Below are positions 37,540-49,575 of a stretch of 64,000 nt of DNA, in pieces. A program made the position numbers and the translations under genes. Below the pieces are notes generated by a model, which was not told the DNA's origin, ran no database searches, and saw nothing but the letters and a program-made list of their open reading frames with translations. Source of the stretch: Phyllobacterium zundukense (GTDB lineage Bacteria; Pseudomonadota; Alphaproteobacteria; Rhizobiales; Rhizobiaceae); contig NZ_CP017940.1 of assembly GCF_002764115.1 (NCBI RefSeq), positions 842,501-906,500 on the forward strand. The letters are read 5' to 3'. Numbering within the stretch: position 1 is the first letter of the stretch; the number at the start of each line of letters is the position of its first letter.

Positions 37540-39324
37540 ATGGCGGAGAAGAAACAGAACCGATCCACAGCCACCTCGGTCGCGGGCGAAGTGGAAGCCG
37601 GGCTCCTCTCCCAGCTGCGCGTCATAGGGGATATCTACTGGATCTCACCGGTCCGCAACCGGCTGATTCTGATGATCCTCGGTGTTTTCAGTATCATCAT
37701 CGTGACGTCGGCGGGGCAGGTACTGCTGAATCGATGGAACGTGCCTTTTTATGACTCGCTGTCCAGACGAGATTTTCCCGCCTTCATCGATCAGCTGATG
37801 GTGTTCTTTGGGATTGCTTCGGTTCTCCTCGTTCTCAATGTGGCCCAAACCTGGCTGAACCAGATGACGCGGCTGAAATTGCGCGAAGGCCTTACCCGGG
37901 ATCTGGTCGGTGAATGGCTGCAGCCACGCCGCGCATTCAAGCTGTCCAATTCCGGGCCCATCGGCGTCAATCCTGACCAGCGGCTGCACGAAGATGCGCG
38001 GCACCTGTCGGAAATGTCGACCGATCTTGGGTTCGGGCTGTTGCAGGCCTCGATCCTGTTGATCAGCTTTATCGGCGTGCTGTGGACATTCTCCAGCGGT
38101 TTCGTGTTCAACGTCTATGGTTATAGTTTCTCCATCCCCGGATACATGGTCTGGGCAGCTATCATCTACGCAGCGTCCGCATCCTGGTTGAGCTGGCTCG
38201 TCGGGCGCAAGCTGATCAAGTTCAATGCGGATCGCTACCAGAAAGAGTCCGAACTGCGCTTTTCGCTGATGCGGGTCAATGAGCACATCGATGCGATCTC
38301 GCTCTATCGCGGAGAAGCTGACGAGAATCGCAGGATCGGCTTCGATATCGACAGCCTTCTTGCTGCGATCCGCCTGCTGGTCACAGCGCTCACGCAACTA
38401 ACCTGGGTGACTTCCGGGTATGGCTGGATCACCATTGTCGCGCCTATTCTCGTGGCGGCGCCGGTTTACTTTGCCGGGAACCTGTCATTTGGCGGGTTGA
38501 TGGCGGCGATCGGCGCCTTCAATCAGGTGCACGATGCGCTGAAATGGTTTGTCAATAATTTTGGTGCCATCGCCGACTGGCGCGCAACACTCCTACGCGT
38601 GACCTCATTCCGGCAGGCTGTGCAAGCCACCGATGTCAGGAACAGTGTAGAACAACGGATCAAGTTCACGGAATCCGGCTCAAACGAGATCGTCCTCGAT
38701 TCGCTCAAAATCACAGCGCCGCGGGCGACAGTCCGATTGAAAGAGAAGAAAGCGGTTGTGAAAGAAGGTGAGCGGGTTCTGATCACCAGCGAACCGGGGA
38801 TCGACCGCACTTTGCTTTTTCGTGCGATCGCGGGCCTTTGGCCATGGGGAGCAGGAACTGTCAGTCTGCCTCCAGACACAAACATCCTCTTTATGCCGCG
38901 TCTGCCCTATTTCCCGCCGGGCACCTTGCGCGAGGCCATGTCCTATCCTGTCGGCAAGGACGGATTTTCCGATGAGGAGCTTATATCTGCCCTGCATGAC
39001 CTTGGCTTGACAAGGCTCGAGACCATGCTGGATTTCCACACGCGGTGGGACAGGGAATTGAGTGACGACGAACAACAATCGCTGGCTTTCGCCCGGCTAA
39101 AGCTGCACAAGCCGAGCTGGGTGGTGATCGACGAGGCGCTGGATGGCATGGAGGACGATGCCTACCAACGCGTTACGGCGGTCTTGCGTGATCACCTTGC
39201 CAAATCAACAGTCGTGCATATCGGTCGCGAGGACAAGAATGACCATGTCTTCGCTAAAATACTGCACTTTGTCAGCGATCCATCGGGGCATGGACTGGAA
39301 GAGGAGCAGCTTGAAGGCGTTTGA
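37540..39324 (+). CDS. SbmA/YddA-like ABC transporter fusion with degenerate ATPase motifs
   Basis: This is a fused membrane-ATPase protein of about 594 residues of the ABC_membrane_2 (peptide/vitamin B12-type) family. Six hydrophobic segments fill residues ~40-330 with the conserved NVPFYDSLSRRDF and NPDQRLHEDARH segments. The C-terminal ATPase domain keeps its overall shape (LLFRAIAGLWPWGAG, DEALDGMEDDA, VVHIGRE) but the Walker A position reads SEPGIDRTLLF instead of GPSGSGKSTL, and the signature reads LSDDEQQ instead of LSxGEQQ. The Walker lysine is therefore missing. ATP hydrolysis by this copy is doubtful. GGGGGAAA lies before the ATG at 37540; a GTG at 37501 is the alternative start. 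Confidence 0.8.
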   Translation: MAEKKQNRSTATSVAGEVEAGLLSQLRVIGDIYWISPVRNRLILMILGVFSIIIVTSAGQVLLNRWNVPFYDSLSRRDFPAFIDQLMVFFGIASVLLVLNVAQTWLNQMTRLKLREGLTRDLVGEWLQPRRAFKLSNSGPIGVNPDQRLHEDARHLSEMSTDLGFGLLQASILLISFIGVLWTFSSGFVFNVYGYSFSIPGYMVWAAIIYAASASWLSWLVGRKLIKFNADRYQKESELRFSLMRVNEHIDAISLYRGEADENRRIGFDIDSLLAAIRLLVTALTQLTWVTSGYGWITIVAPILVAAPVYFAGNLSFGGLMAAIGAFNQVHDALKWFVNNFGAIADWRATLLRVTSFRQAVQATDVRNSVEQRIKFTESGSNEIVLDSLKITAPRATVRLKEKKAVVKEGERVLITSEPGIDRTLLFRAIAGLWPWGAGTVSLPPDTNILFMPRLPYFPPGTLREAMSYPVGKDGFSDEELISALHDLGLTRLETMLDFHTRWDRELSDDEQQSLAFARLKLHKPSWVVIDEALDGMEDDAYQRVTAVLRDHLAKSTVVHIGREDKNDHVFAKILHFVSDPSGHGLEEEQLEGV

Positions 39325-39365
39325 GGCGAGCCCTCTTTTCAACGCCACTGGTTTCGCTTGCCGGT

Positions 39366-39584
39366 TCACCAGATCGTTTTGACGTGAATATAGTCGCGTA
39401 TTTTCTCGTCTGCAGTGATGAGTGGCGCGGCAAGTGCTCGCGCCGTGGCAACTATCATGCGATCTGCCGGGTCTTTGTGAAATGTACCGGGAAGCCCTAC
39501 GGATTTAGTGGCGATTTCCACATTTATCGCAGCCATAGCCTCCCTGCTCAGTATCGAATCTCCGGTAACCCACCAAACGAGCAC
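39366..39584 (-). pseudogene. PIN-domain (VapC-like) toxin remnant
   Basis: This 72-codon fragment contains the start region LVWWVTGDSILSREAMAAI fused directly to the C-terminal half (VEIATKSVGLPGTFHKDPADRMIVATARALAAPLITADEKI). Full PIN toxins are about 130 residues; the first catalytic Asp (LDTH) and the middle third with a catalytic Glu are missing. The C-terminal DPADRMIVATA and TADE motifs are intact. No antitoxin gene is adjacent. It is presumably the residue of a lost toxin-antitoxin locus. Confidence 0.75.
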
Positions 39585-39655
39585 GTGCGCGCCCAGGCAA
39601 TTGACAGGATGGCTCCAGGAGCGGAGTCACCCTGCCGTAAGCCAAGATTTCAGAA

Positions 39656-43141
<3,486 letters not shown>

Positions 43142-43480
43142 GGTACGTTCCTATCAACAGCGTGCTGCACAAAAAACCGCACGGTTTTGACCGTACGGGC
43201 AGACACATAATTCCAGATGCGAGGCTAAGGCTGCCTTATAGGCAATGACTCTCTTCTACGTAACCCCAAAAACGCGCCTTTTTACGCTTTTTCGCAACAG
43301 TTTTCACCTGGTCGGCGGGTTTGGCTTCGTCCTGCATTAATCAGTCACGAAAATTGATTATGTATCGGTTGCAGCCGCACGTTGAAAAATAGCACCGTGC
43401 GTGAAACAAATATCGCACTATACTGTTGATAGTGCAGGGTATCGGCGGTCAAGGCCGGCGGGGTAATCGGGAGACGGGAA
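43142..43480. other. Divergent intergenic region carB-ypfJ
   Basis: No gene is visible in 339 bases. It contains a 21-base inverted repeat GCACTAT-N7-ATAGTGC at 43415-43435, close to the metallopeptidase start. carB's promoter must be on its left half; no clear motif is seen. Confidence 0.45.
43415..43435. promoter_or_regulatory. Inverted repeat upstream of metallopeptidase gene
   Basis: GCACTAT and ATAGTGC are perfect 7-bp arms around a 7-base spacer, 46 bases before the ATG. Operator or leader hairpin. Confidence 0.4.
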
Positions 43481-44419
43481 ATGCGTTGGCAGGGCCGCAG
43501 GCAGAGTGACAATGTTGAAGATCAACGCGGCGAAGGCGGCGGCGGGTTTCCCGGCGGTATCGGCCGCGGCGGCGGGTTCCGGCTTCCGGGCGGCTCCGGC
43601 CTGCGCACGGCGCGCGGCGGCGGGTTTTCCGGGATTATCATCCTGGCGGCAATCTTCCTGTTCCTGAAATTCTGCACCAACATCGACCCAATGCAGATTC
43701 TCGTCGATTCCGGTGGTGATGGCGGGCAGCTGGTGCCGGGCCAGAGCCAGACGGCTCCTGGGGAAACGTCGGTCACGAGCAATGACGAGATGACGCAATT
43801 CGTGCGCACCATCCTGGCCGAGACGGAAGATGTCTGGAGCGGCATTTTCCAGGCCGAGGGCCAGACCTATCCAGCGCCGACAATGGTCCTGTTCAGCGGG
43901 CAGGTCCGGTCAGCCTGCGGTTTCGCCAGCGCGGCATCGGGCCCGTTCTACTGTCCCGGCGACAAGAAGCTCTATATCGATCTGAGTTTTTATGACGAAC
44001 TCGACAAGAAGTTCGGCGCTTCCGGCGATTTTGCCCAGGCCTATGTACTTGCGCATGAAGTCGGCCATCACATCCAGAACCTGATTGGTGTTCTGCCCAA
44101 ATTCAACGCGATGCGCCAGAACATGGGCGAAGCGGAAGCAAACGCCATGTCGGTTCGGGTCGAGCTCCAGGCCGATTGCTTCGCTGGTATCTGGGGTCAT
44201 TTCACCAAGCAGAAGGGGATTCTGGAAGCGGGTGATCTGGAAGAAGCGCTGAACGCTGCGCAACAGATCGGCGACGATAACCTGCAGCGCAAGATGCAGG
44301 GCTATGTCGTGCCGGAAAGCTTCAACCACGGAACGTCGGCGCAGCGCGCTACGTGGTTCAAGCGCGGCTTTGACAGCGGCAAGCTGGAGAGCTGTGATAC
44401 GTTTAGCGGCAACATTTAG
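43481..44419 (+). CDS. ypfJ: Neutral zinc metallopeptidase, YpfJ family
   Basis: This membrane-anchored peptidase-like protein has 312 residues. It has a Gly/Arg-rich N-terminus (about 1-47), a single hydrophobic anchor (GIIILAAIFLFLKF), then a peptidase domain facing the periplasm. The zinc motif is H192-E-V-G-H196-H, with the third ligand probably Glu in ADCFAGIWGH context. Family proteins (Zn_peptidase_2-like) are widespread; substrates are unknown. GGGAGACGGGAA precedes the ATG. It is followed by a nested palindromic repeat. Confidence 0.9.
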   Translation: MRWQGRRQSDNVEDQRGEGGGGFPGGIGRGGGFRLPGGSGLRTARGGGFSGIIILAAIFLFLKFCTNIDPMQILVDSGGDGGQLVPGQSQTAPGETSVTSNDEMTQFVRTILAETEDVWSGIFQAEGQTYPAPTMVLFSGQVRSACGFASAASGPFYCPGDKKLYIDLSFYDELDKKFGASGDFAQAYVLAHEVGHHIQNLIGVLPKFNAMRQNMGEAEANAMSVRVELQADCFAGIWGHFTKQKGILEAGDLEEALNAAQQIGDDNLQRKMQGYVVPESFNHGTSAQRATWFKRGFDSGKLESCDTFSGNI

Positions 44420-44427
44420 GAATCAAA

Positions 44428-44564
44428 CCCCTCCCCATCGCTTCGCTCCGTCCCTCCCCACAAGGGGGAGGGTGGGCGTTAAATTCTGAAGCAAATTGTA
44501 GCCGGCGAGCGATAGCAACCTTCCCTCCTTGCCCTCTCCCTTGTGGGGAGGCAGCAGGGAGGGG
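44428..44564. repeat. Nested palindromic repeat element (REP/MITE-like)
   Basis: An outer inverted repeat CCCCTCCC (44428-44435) / GGGAGGGG (44557-44564) encloses an inner one: CCTCCCCACAAGGGGGAGGG (44453-44472) and its complement at 44532-44551, matching in 19 of 20 positions. About 60 bases of unique sequence lie in the centre. The C/G-rich CCCTCCCCxxAAGGGGGAGGG palindrome is common in intergenic spaces of Rhizobiales. It sits between two convergent genes and may serve as their terminator. Confidence 0.8.
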
Positions 44565-44591
44565 TCTTTCACTATTACAACCGCCGCCAAC

Positions 44592-45314
44592 CTAAACGGC
44601 GCTCTGCTCGCTTGTGAAATCCATGCCCAGGGCATGGGCGACAGCCGCGCGTGAATGGATGGTTGTCGAGTCGAAGACCGGCAGCGCGACGTTGTCGTCG
44701 GTCAGGGAGAGGCAGATCTCCGTGCAGCCGAGAATGACGCAATCGGCGCCGGCATCCTTGCCGCGCTGAATGATCTTTTCCAGCGCCTGCCGGGACTCTT
44801 CCTTGACGATTCCGCAGCAGAGTTCATCGAAAATCACCGAATGAACCTTGGCGCGATCGATCTCGTTGGGAACAACGACCTCGATGCCGAACTCGGCGCG
44901 CATATAGTCGGCATAGAAGCCATGTTCCATCGTGTAGCGCGTCGCGAGAAGGAGCGGGCGTTTCTTTCCTGCCGCGGCGAGGGTGCGGCCCGTTTCCTGG
45001 CGGATATCGATGAGGGGAACACTGACCGAGGCAGCCACGGCATCAGCGACGAGATGCATCGTGTTCGTGCAAATCAGGATGCAATCCGCACCAGCGCCTT
45101 CGAGGCGCTTGGCCGCATCGGACAAGAGGGCAGCTGCATCATCCCAACGGTCGCTTTTTTGCAAGGCCACGACTTCGGCAAAATCCAGCGACTGCATGGC
45201 AATCCTGGCTGAGGCCAGGCCGCCGAGACGCGTCCGGACGATTTCATTGATCTGGCGGTAATAGACCGCAGTGCTCTCCCAGCTCATGCCGCCGATCAGT
45301 CCAATAGTGCGCAT
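44592..45314 (-). CDS. Aspartate/glutamate racemase family protein
   Basis: This 240-residue, PLP-independent amino-acid racemase uses two cysteines as acid/base pair: C82 in LICTNTMH and C197 in ILGCTEI (numbered from the ATG). The N-terminal IGLIGGMSWESTAVYYRQIN is the family hallmark of RacX/YgeA-type enzymes, which have broad or unusual substrate range. The ATG at 45314 is preferred over a GTG one codon earlier, with AAGGGAA upstream. It is divergent from an AsnC-type regulator, which probably senses the amino acid and controls this gene. Confidence 0.9.
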   Translation of the reverse strand: MRTIGLIGGMSWESTAVYYRQINEIVRTRLGGLASARIAMQSLDFAEVVALQKSDRWDDAAALLSDAAKRLEGAGADCILICTNTMHLVADAVAASVSVPLIDIRQETGRTLAAAGKKRPLLLATRYTMEHGFYADYMRAEFGIEVVVPNEIDRAKVHSVIFDELCCGIVKEESRQALEKIIQRGKDAGADCVILGCTEICLSLTDDNVALPVFDSTTIHSRAAVAHALGMDFTSEQSAV

Positions 45315-45459
45315 CACAAATTCCCTTTTGGTTCACGATCGGAATAATAAGTTGGATTGGACGCGAAAGGTTCGCAAAGTTTGTGAGAAATACTTTTAAT
45401 CGTGCAAAAAATCAGCGAATGATTTATAGAATGCGCGGGAAATTTGCTAGGGAAGCGAC

Positions 45460-45924
45460 ATGCTCGACGATCGTGACCGCAAGATTCTGGATCTGCTGCA
45501 GGAAAATGCAGCGCTCGCCGTCTCCGATCTGGCTGACCGCGTCAGCCTTTCGATCTCCGCCTGTTCGCGCCGCATCCAGCGGCTCGAGGAAGACGGCTAT
45601 ATCGCCCGGCGCGTCGTTCTCCTTGATCGCCCGCTCATGGGGCTACCGACGACGATGTTCGTGATCGTGCGCACGGCGCGCCATTCCGCCGACTGGCTCG
45701 AACAGTTTCGCAAGGCGATCAGCGACATTCCGGAAATCGTCGAGGTGCATCGCATGACCGGCACCATAGACTACATTCTGAAACTGGTGCTGCCGCGCGT
45801 CGAAGCCTATGATGAAATCTACAAGACGCTGGTCGAAAAGGTCGAATTCTTCGATATATCGGCGTCCGTTTCCATGGAAACATTGAAGGCAACGACGGCG
45901 TTGCCGACCCATTACGTGCGATAG
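45460..45924 (+). CDS. Lrp/AsnC-family regulator
   Basis: This 154-residue transcriptional regulator has the N-terminal HTH (AVSDLADRVSLSISACSRRIQRLEEDGYI) and a C-terminal RAM domain (VEVHRMTGTIDYILKLVLP). It is divergent from the racemase gene across 145 bases of AT-rich sequence, suggesting local control. AGGGAAG lies before the ATG. It is different from the Lrp encoded at 27899-28369. Confidence 0.9.
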   Translation: MLDDRDRKILDLLQENAALAVSDLADRVSLSISACSRRIQRLEEDGYIARRVVLLDRPLMGLPTTMFVIVRTARHSADWLEQFRKAISDIPEIVEVHRMTGTIDYILKLVLPRVEAYDEIYKTLVEKVEFFDISASVSMETLKATTALPTHYVR

Positions 45925-46141
45925 ATTCAGGTGATGCCGGCCTGCAAGTCGCGTCTTTCTACGCTTCCAGGTTCGGTACGGTTTGGCAGGATTTGTCAGG
46001 AGGATTTTGCCCTAAAGTCACTTTTCAGTGGCGTATTTGCCGATTTCCTGATCATGTTCACGTATTGTTTCGCTAGAGCGAAGCAATTATAACGATTTTC
46101 CGCGTCAATTGCGGACGTAAACGCCCTTTGCGAGTTTTCCG

Positions 46142-47413
46142 ATGATTGACCCGATCCTGGCCAAACGCGGCCTGACACTCGTCTTCATGATCCTGCTGCT
46201 GGATATTATCGGCATCGGAATCATCGTTCCGGTTTTGCCCGCATATCTTGAAGAATTGACCGGTTCGGATGTAGGGCACGCGGCGATCTACGGTGGCTGG
46301 CTGCTTCTTGCCTATGCCGGAATGCAGTTCGTGTTCGCGCCGCTGATCGGCAATCTCAGCGATCGTTTTGGCCGCCGCCCGGTGTTGCTTGTGTCGGTCG
46401 TGACCTTTGCTCTCGACAATCTGATTTGCGCGCTTGCGCCAAACTTCGCAATCCTGCTGGTTGGCCGGATACTTGCCGGCATCAGCGGCGGCAGCTACTC
46501 GACAGCCTCCGCCTACATTGCCGATGTCAGCACAGACGAAAACCGGGCGAAGAATTTCGGCCTGCTTGGCATTGCATTCGGCTTTGGTTTTATTGTTGGA
46601 CCGATCATTGGCGGCTTCCTTGGCGAGTTTGGCCCACGTGTGCCGTTTTTCGGGGCTGCACTGATTTCATTTTTGAACTTTGTCGCAGCCTATTTCCTCC
46701 TGCCTGAAACGCTCGGCGCGAAGGATCGCCGGACATTCGAGTGGAAGCGCTCCAATCCGCTCGGCGCGTTGAAACAGATGCGCAACCACAAGGGCATTTT
46801 ATGGATCGGATTGGTCTTCTTCATGCTGACACTCGGTCATATGTCCTATCCGGCCGTATGGGCCTATGTCGGTAGCTACCGCTATGGCTGGAGCGAAAGC
46901 GATATCGGCATGTCGCTCGGTATCTATGGTCTGTGCAGTGCCATCGTGATGGGGCTGATCTTGCCGCGTATCGTTTCAAGATTTGGCGAATGGCGCACAG
47001 CCGTCATTGGCCTCGCTTTCGCCGCGCTCGGTTTCTTCGGCTATGCCAGCGCGTGGCAGGGATGGCTGGTCTATGTCGTGATTATTGCTACCTGCCTGGA
47101 AGGCGTGGCAGATCCAGCCATGCGCAGTATTGCCTCCGCCAAGGTGCCCGCCTCGGAGCAGGGCGAGTTGCAGGGAGCGATGACCAGCCTCTTCAGCATC
47201 ACCAATATTATCGGGCCGCTGATTTTCACCCAGATTTTCGCGATCTTCACGGCACCGGATGCGTCGATAGCATTCAGTGGAGCACCCTACGTGCTCGGTG
47301 GCATTTTCGTGCTGATGGGCCTGATTGTGTTTATCCTGCGCGTTGAAAAGCCAGTGCTAGCCAAGGATGAGGTTCTCGCTCCGGGTGCATTGGCTCCAAA
47401 CGAGGCAGGATGA
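46142..47413 (+). CDS. MFS efflux protein, TetA(tetracycline)-like
   Basis: This 12-helix drug:H+ antiporter has 423 residues and belongs to the DHA1 TCR/Tet group. The conserved motif A GNLSDRFGRRPVLL follows helix 2, motif B-like LLVGRILAGISGGSYSTASAYIADV follows, and helix 5 has the GPIIGGFLGEFGPR motif C. The likeness to TetA is general; many chromosomal relatives do not give tetracycline resistance. It is followed by a convergent TetR gene, but that regulator more probably controls the DUF1348 gene. The start has no strong ribosome site. Confidence 0.85.
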   Translation: MIDPILAKRGLTLVFMILLLDIIGIGIIVPVLPAYLEELTGSDVGHAAIYGGWLLLAYAGMQFVFAPLIGNLSDRFGRRPVLLVSVVTFALDNLICALAPNFAILLVGRILAGISGGSYSTASAYIADVSTDENRAKNFGLLGIAFGFGFIVGPIIGGFLGEFGPRVPFFGAALISFLNFVAAYFLLPETLGAKDRRTFEWKRSNPLGALKQMRNHKGILWIGLVFFMLTLGHMSYPAVWAYVGSYRYGWSESDIGMSLGIYGLCSAIVMGLILPRIVSRFGEWRTAVIGLAFAALGFFGYASAWQGWLVYVVIIATCLEGVADPAMRSIASAKVPASEQGELQGAMTSLFSITNIIGPLIFTQIFAIFTAPDASIAFSGAPYVLGGIFVLMGLIVFILRVEKPVLAKDEVLAPGALAPNEAG

Positions 47414-47436
47414 AAAGCAAGCTCAGCGCTCGGCTT

Positions 47437-47994
47437 TCAGGTCAAGAGTCGTTCCTCAGCTCTCGTCATGGCACGCTCGAACAATGATGGATCGCCAAGC
47501 GCGCGAGCAAGGACGAGCCCGCCCTGAATGCTGATGACAGCCTCTTCGGCGAGCTCGGAAGCCTTGGCTTCATCGTGCCCGGCGCGTTGCAACGCCGCAG
47601 CGAGGGCCGTTTTCCAATTGGCAAAGTAGTCCTTGATCTGATCGGTAAAGCGATCCCGGACATTATCGAGGGCGAAGGCGCCGACAAGGCAGATACGCCG
47701 TCCGGAATGAAAATAGTCGATAACCGCGCTGCACATTTCGCTGATCGCCACGCGCGGGTTTTCGGCCTCGCGCAATGGTCGATACACGTTGTCCTCGAAC
47801 CATGTGTCGATCTCGTTCAGGACCGCTGCCGCCATCTCTTCCTTCCCGCCGGGAAAGAAGTGATAGAGGCTGCCTTTGCCAAGCCCGGTCTTTTCGCCGA
47901 TGATCGACAGGCTCGCGCCCTCGAAACCATGTTCGCGGAAGATCTCGGCAAGGACTGGAATGACGTCCGAACGTTCGGCAACGGTTTTTGCCAT
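47437..47994 (-). CDS. TetR-family regulator
   Basis: This 185-residue regulator has the N-terminal HTH SLSIIGEKTGLGKGSLYHFFPGGKEEM (about residues 29-55), of the TetR subgroup with a C-terminal TetR_C domain. Its ATG lies 4 bases after the stop of the DUF1348 gene, so the two form an operon. Two palindrome-like sites before that operon are probable operators for autoregulation. It converges on the MFS gene, 23 bases apart. Confidence 0.88.
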   Translation of the reverse strand: MAKTVAERSDVIPVLAEIFREHGFEGASLSIIGEKTGLGKGSLYHFFPGGKEEMAAAVLNEIDTWFEDNVYRPLREAENPRVAISEMCSAVIDYFHSGRRICLVGAFALDNVRDRFTDQIKDYFANWKTALAAALQRAGHDEAKASELAEEAVISIQGGLVLARALGDPSLFERAMTRAEERLLT

Positions 47995-47997
47995 CAA

Positions 47998-48471
47998 CTA
48001 TAACCCTAGATCTGACAGGCCAGGATGATCGGCCGGGCGTGGAACCGAGCGGTCCCAGAAGAATTTGCGTTCTGATTCCTTGATGGGCAAATCATTGATA
48101 CAGGCAAAACGCTTTTGCATCAGTCCGTTCTCATCAAATTCCCAGTTTTCATTGCCATAGGCACGGAACCAGTTACCGGAATCGTCATGATATTCATAGG
48201 CGAAACGGACGGCGATGCGATTGTCGGTGAAAGCCCAAAGCTCCTTTATCAGGCGATAGTCGAGCTCCCGTTCCCACTTGCCAGCCAGGAAAGCGACAAT
48301 GGCCTCGCGCCCCTGCACGAATGTCGAGCGATTACGCCAATAGCTGTCAACCGTATAGGCAAGAGACACGCGTTGCGGATCGCGGCTGTTCCAGCCGTCT
48401 TCTGCACCGCGGACCTTCCGGATGGCGGTTTCACGTGTGAATGGTGGCAGTGGCGGGCGTTGTTCTGACAT
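47998..48471 (-). CDS. DUF1348 (NTF2-like) protein
   Basis: This 157-residue protein is from the nuclear-transport-factor-2-like superfamily. The motif [37 protein letters not shown] is the DUF1348 signature, and [16 protein letters not shown] ends it. Members bind small hydrophobic ligands; function unknown. It is first gene of an operon with a TetR regulator. AAGGAG lies seven bases before the ATG. Confidence 0.88.
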   Translation of the reverse strand: MSEQRPPLPPFTRETAIRKVRGAEDGWNSRDPQRVSLAYTVDSYWRNRSTFVQGREAIVAFLAGKWERELDYRLIKELWAFTDNRIAVRFAYEYHDDSGNWFRAYGNENWEFDENGLMQKRFACINDLPIKESERKFFWDRSVPRPADHPGLSDLGL

Positions 48472-48489
48472 TTCAATCTCCTTGCAGTG

Positions 48490-48520
48490 TACTTATAAGT
48501 AAAGTCTGTACTAATCGGTA
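48490..48520. promoter_or_regulatory. Twin operator upstream of DUF1348-tetR operon
   Basis: TACTTATAAGTA (48490-48501) is a perfect palindrome. A degenerate copy TACTAATCGGTA lies at 48509-48520, 19 bases centre to centre, just upstream of the DUF1348 ribosome site. Candidate TetR binding sites. Confidence 0.55.
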
Positions 48521-48651
48521 AAGTAAGATTTCGAACGTGTCAACGGGCACGCGGATGAATCTTTTACCTGCCGTGCTGTGCACGCTATTTTCTCGGCTGC
48601 CCCGTTGGTTTAAGCAGGCGGGATCGCTGTTCCAGCTGAGGTGAAATCCAG

Positions 48652-49572
48652 ATGTCCTATGAAAAACGTATCGCGCTCAATGCCGAAGGCCTGACCCTGT
48701 CCCGCCTGGTCCTTGGTGCATGGCGGTTGTTGAGCGGGCCGGAAAGGCCCGACGCCACCAGCGTGGCGCGGCTGATCAGCGAGGCGGTCGATCTGGGAAT
48801 GACCAGCTTCGATCACGCCGACATTTATGGAGATTACGGCGTTGAAGAAGTCTTCGGTACAGGGCTCAAGTACTGGGGTGGCCAGCGCGAGGCGATCGAG
48901 CTGATCACCAAATGCGACATCATGCTGACATCGGACGCGCGCCCGGACAATCGCATCAAGCACTACGACACCAGCGCCGCCCACATCAAAGCGTCGGTGG
49001 ACCGCTCGCTCAAGAATTTGCACACGGATTACATCGACGTGCTGCTGATCCATCGTCCTGATCCGCTGATGGATGCGGACGAGACAGCGGCAGGGCTGGA
49101 GAGTGTCGTGAAGGCGGGCAAGGTGCGGGCTGTAGGCGTCTCCAATTTCTCGCCCTCACAATTCGACCTGCTGGCTTCGCGACTGCCTTTCCCGCTGGTG
49201 ACCAACCAGATCGAGGTGTCTGTCGTCCATACGGCTTCGCTATTCGATGGCAGTCTCGACCATGCGCAGCGCCTGCGTTATGCGCCGATGATCTGGTCAC
49301 CGCTCGGCGGCGGTAGCCTCTTTACCGGCGATGGCGCGCAGGAGAAGCGCGTACGCGAAACGTTGACGATGATTGCGGATCAAGCAGGCGGCGTCGACAT
49401 CTCGGCGATTGCCATTGCCTGGCTGCTGCGGCATCCGGCGCGGCCGATCCCCGTACTCGGCAGTCTCAAGCGTGAACGCCTTGCCGCGATGGCAGCAGCG
49501 CTCGATATCAAGCTCGAGCGCCAGCAATGGTTCGAGATTCTAAAAGCAAGTACCGGCCAGGATGTCCCGTGA
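48652..49572 (+). CDS. Aldo/keto reductase (YdhF-like)
   Basis: This intact NADPH-dependent aldo/keto reductase has 306 residues. The TIM-barrel tetrad is visible: Asp and Tyr in FDHADIYGDYG, Lys in LITKCDI, His in LLIHRPD. The NADP-binding end is VLGSLKRERLAAM. It is closer to the YdhF oxidoreductase group than the frameshifted AKR at 10526-11568, so the two are not recent duplicates. GAGGTG precedes the ATG. It ends three bases before the convergent carA stop. Confidence 0.9.
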   Translation: MSYEKRIALNAEGLTLSRLVLGAWRLLSGPERPDATSVARLISEAVDLGMTSFDHADIYGDYGVEEVFGTGLKYWGGQREAIELITKCDIMLTSDARPDNRIKHYDTSAAHIKASVDRSLKNLHTDYIDVLLIHRPDPLMDADETAAGLESVVKAGKVRAVGVSNFSPSQFDLLASRLPFPLVTNQIEVSVVHTASLFDGSLDHAQRLRYAPMIWSPLGGGSLFTGDGAQEKRVRETLTMIADQAGGVDISAIAIAWLLRHPARPIPVLGSLKRERLAAMAAALDIKLERQQWFEILKASTGQDVP

Positions 49573-49575
49573 GCA

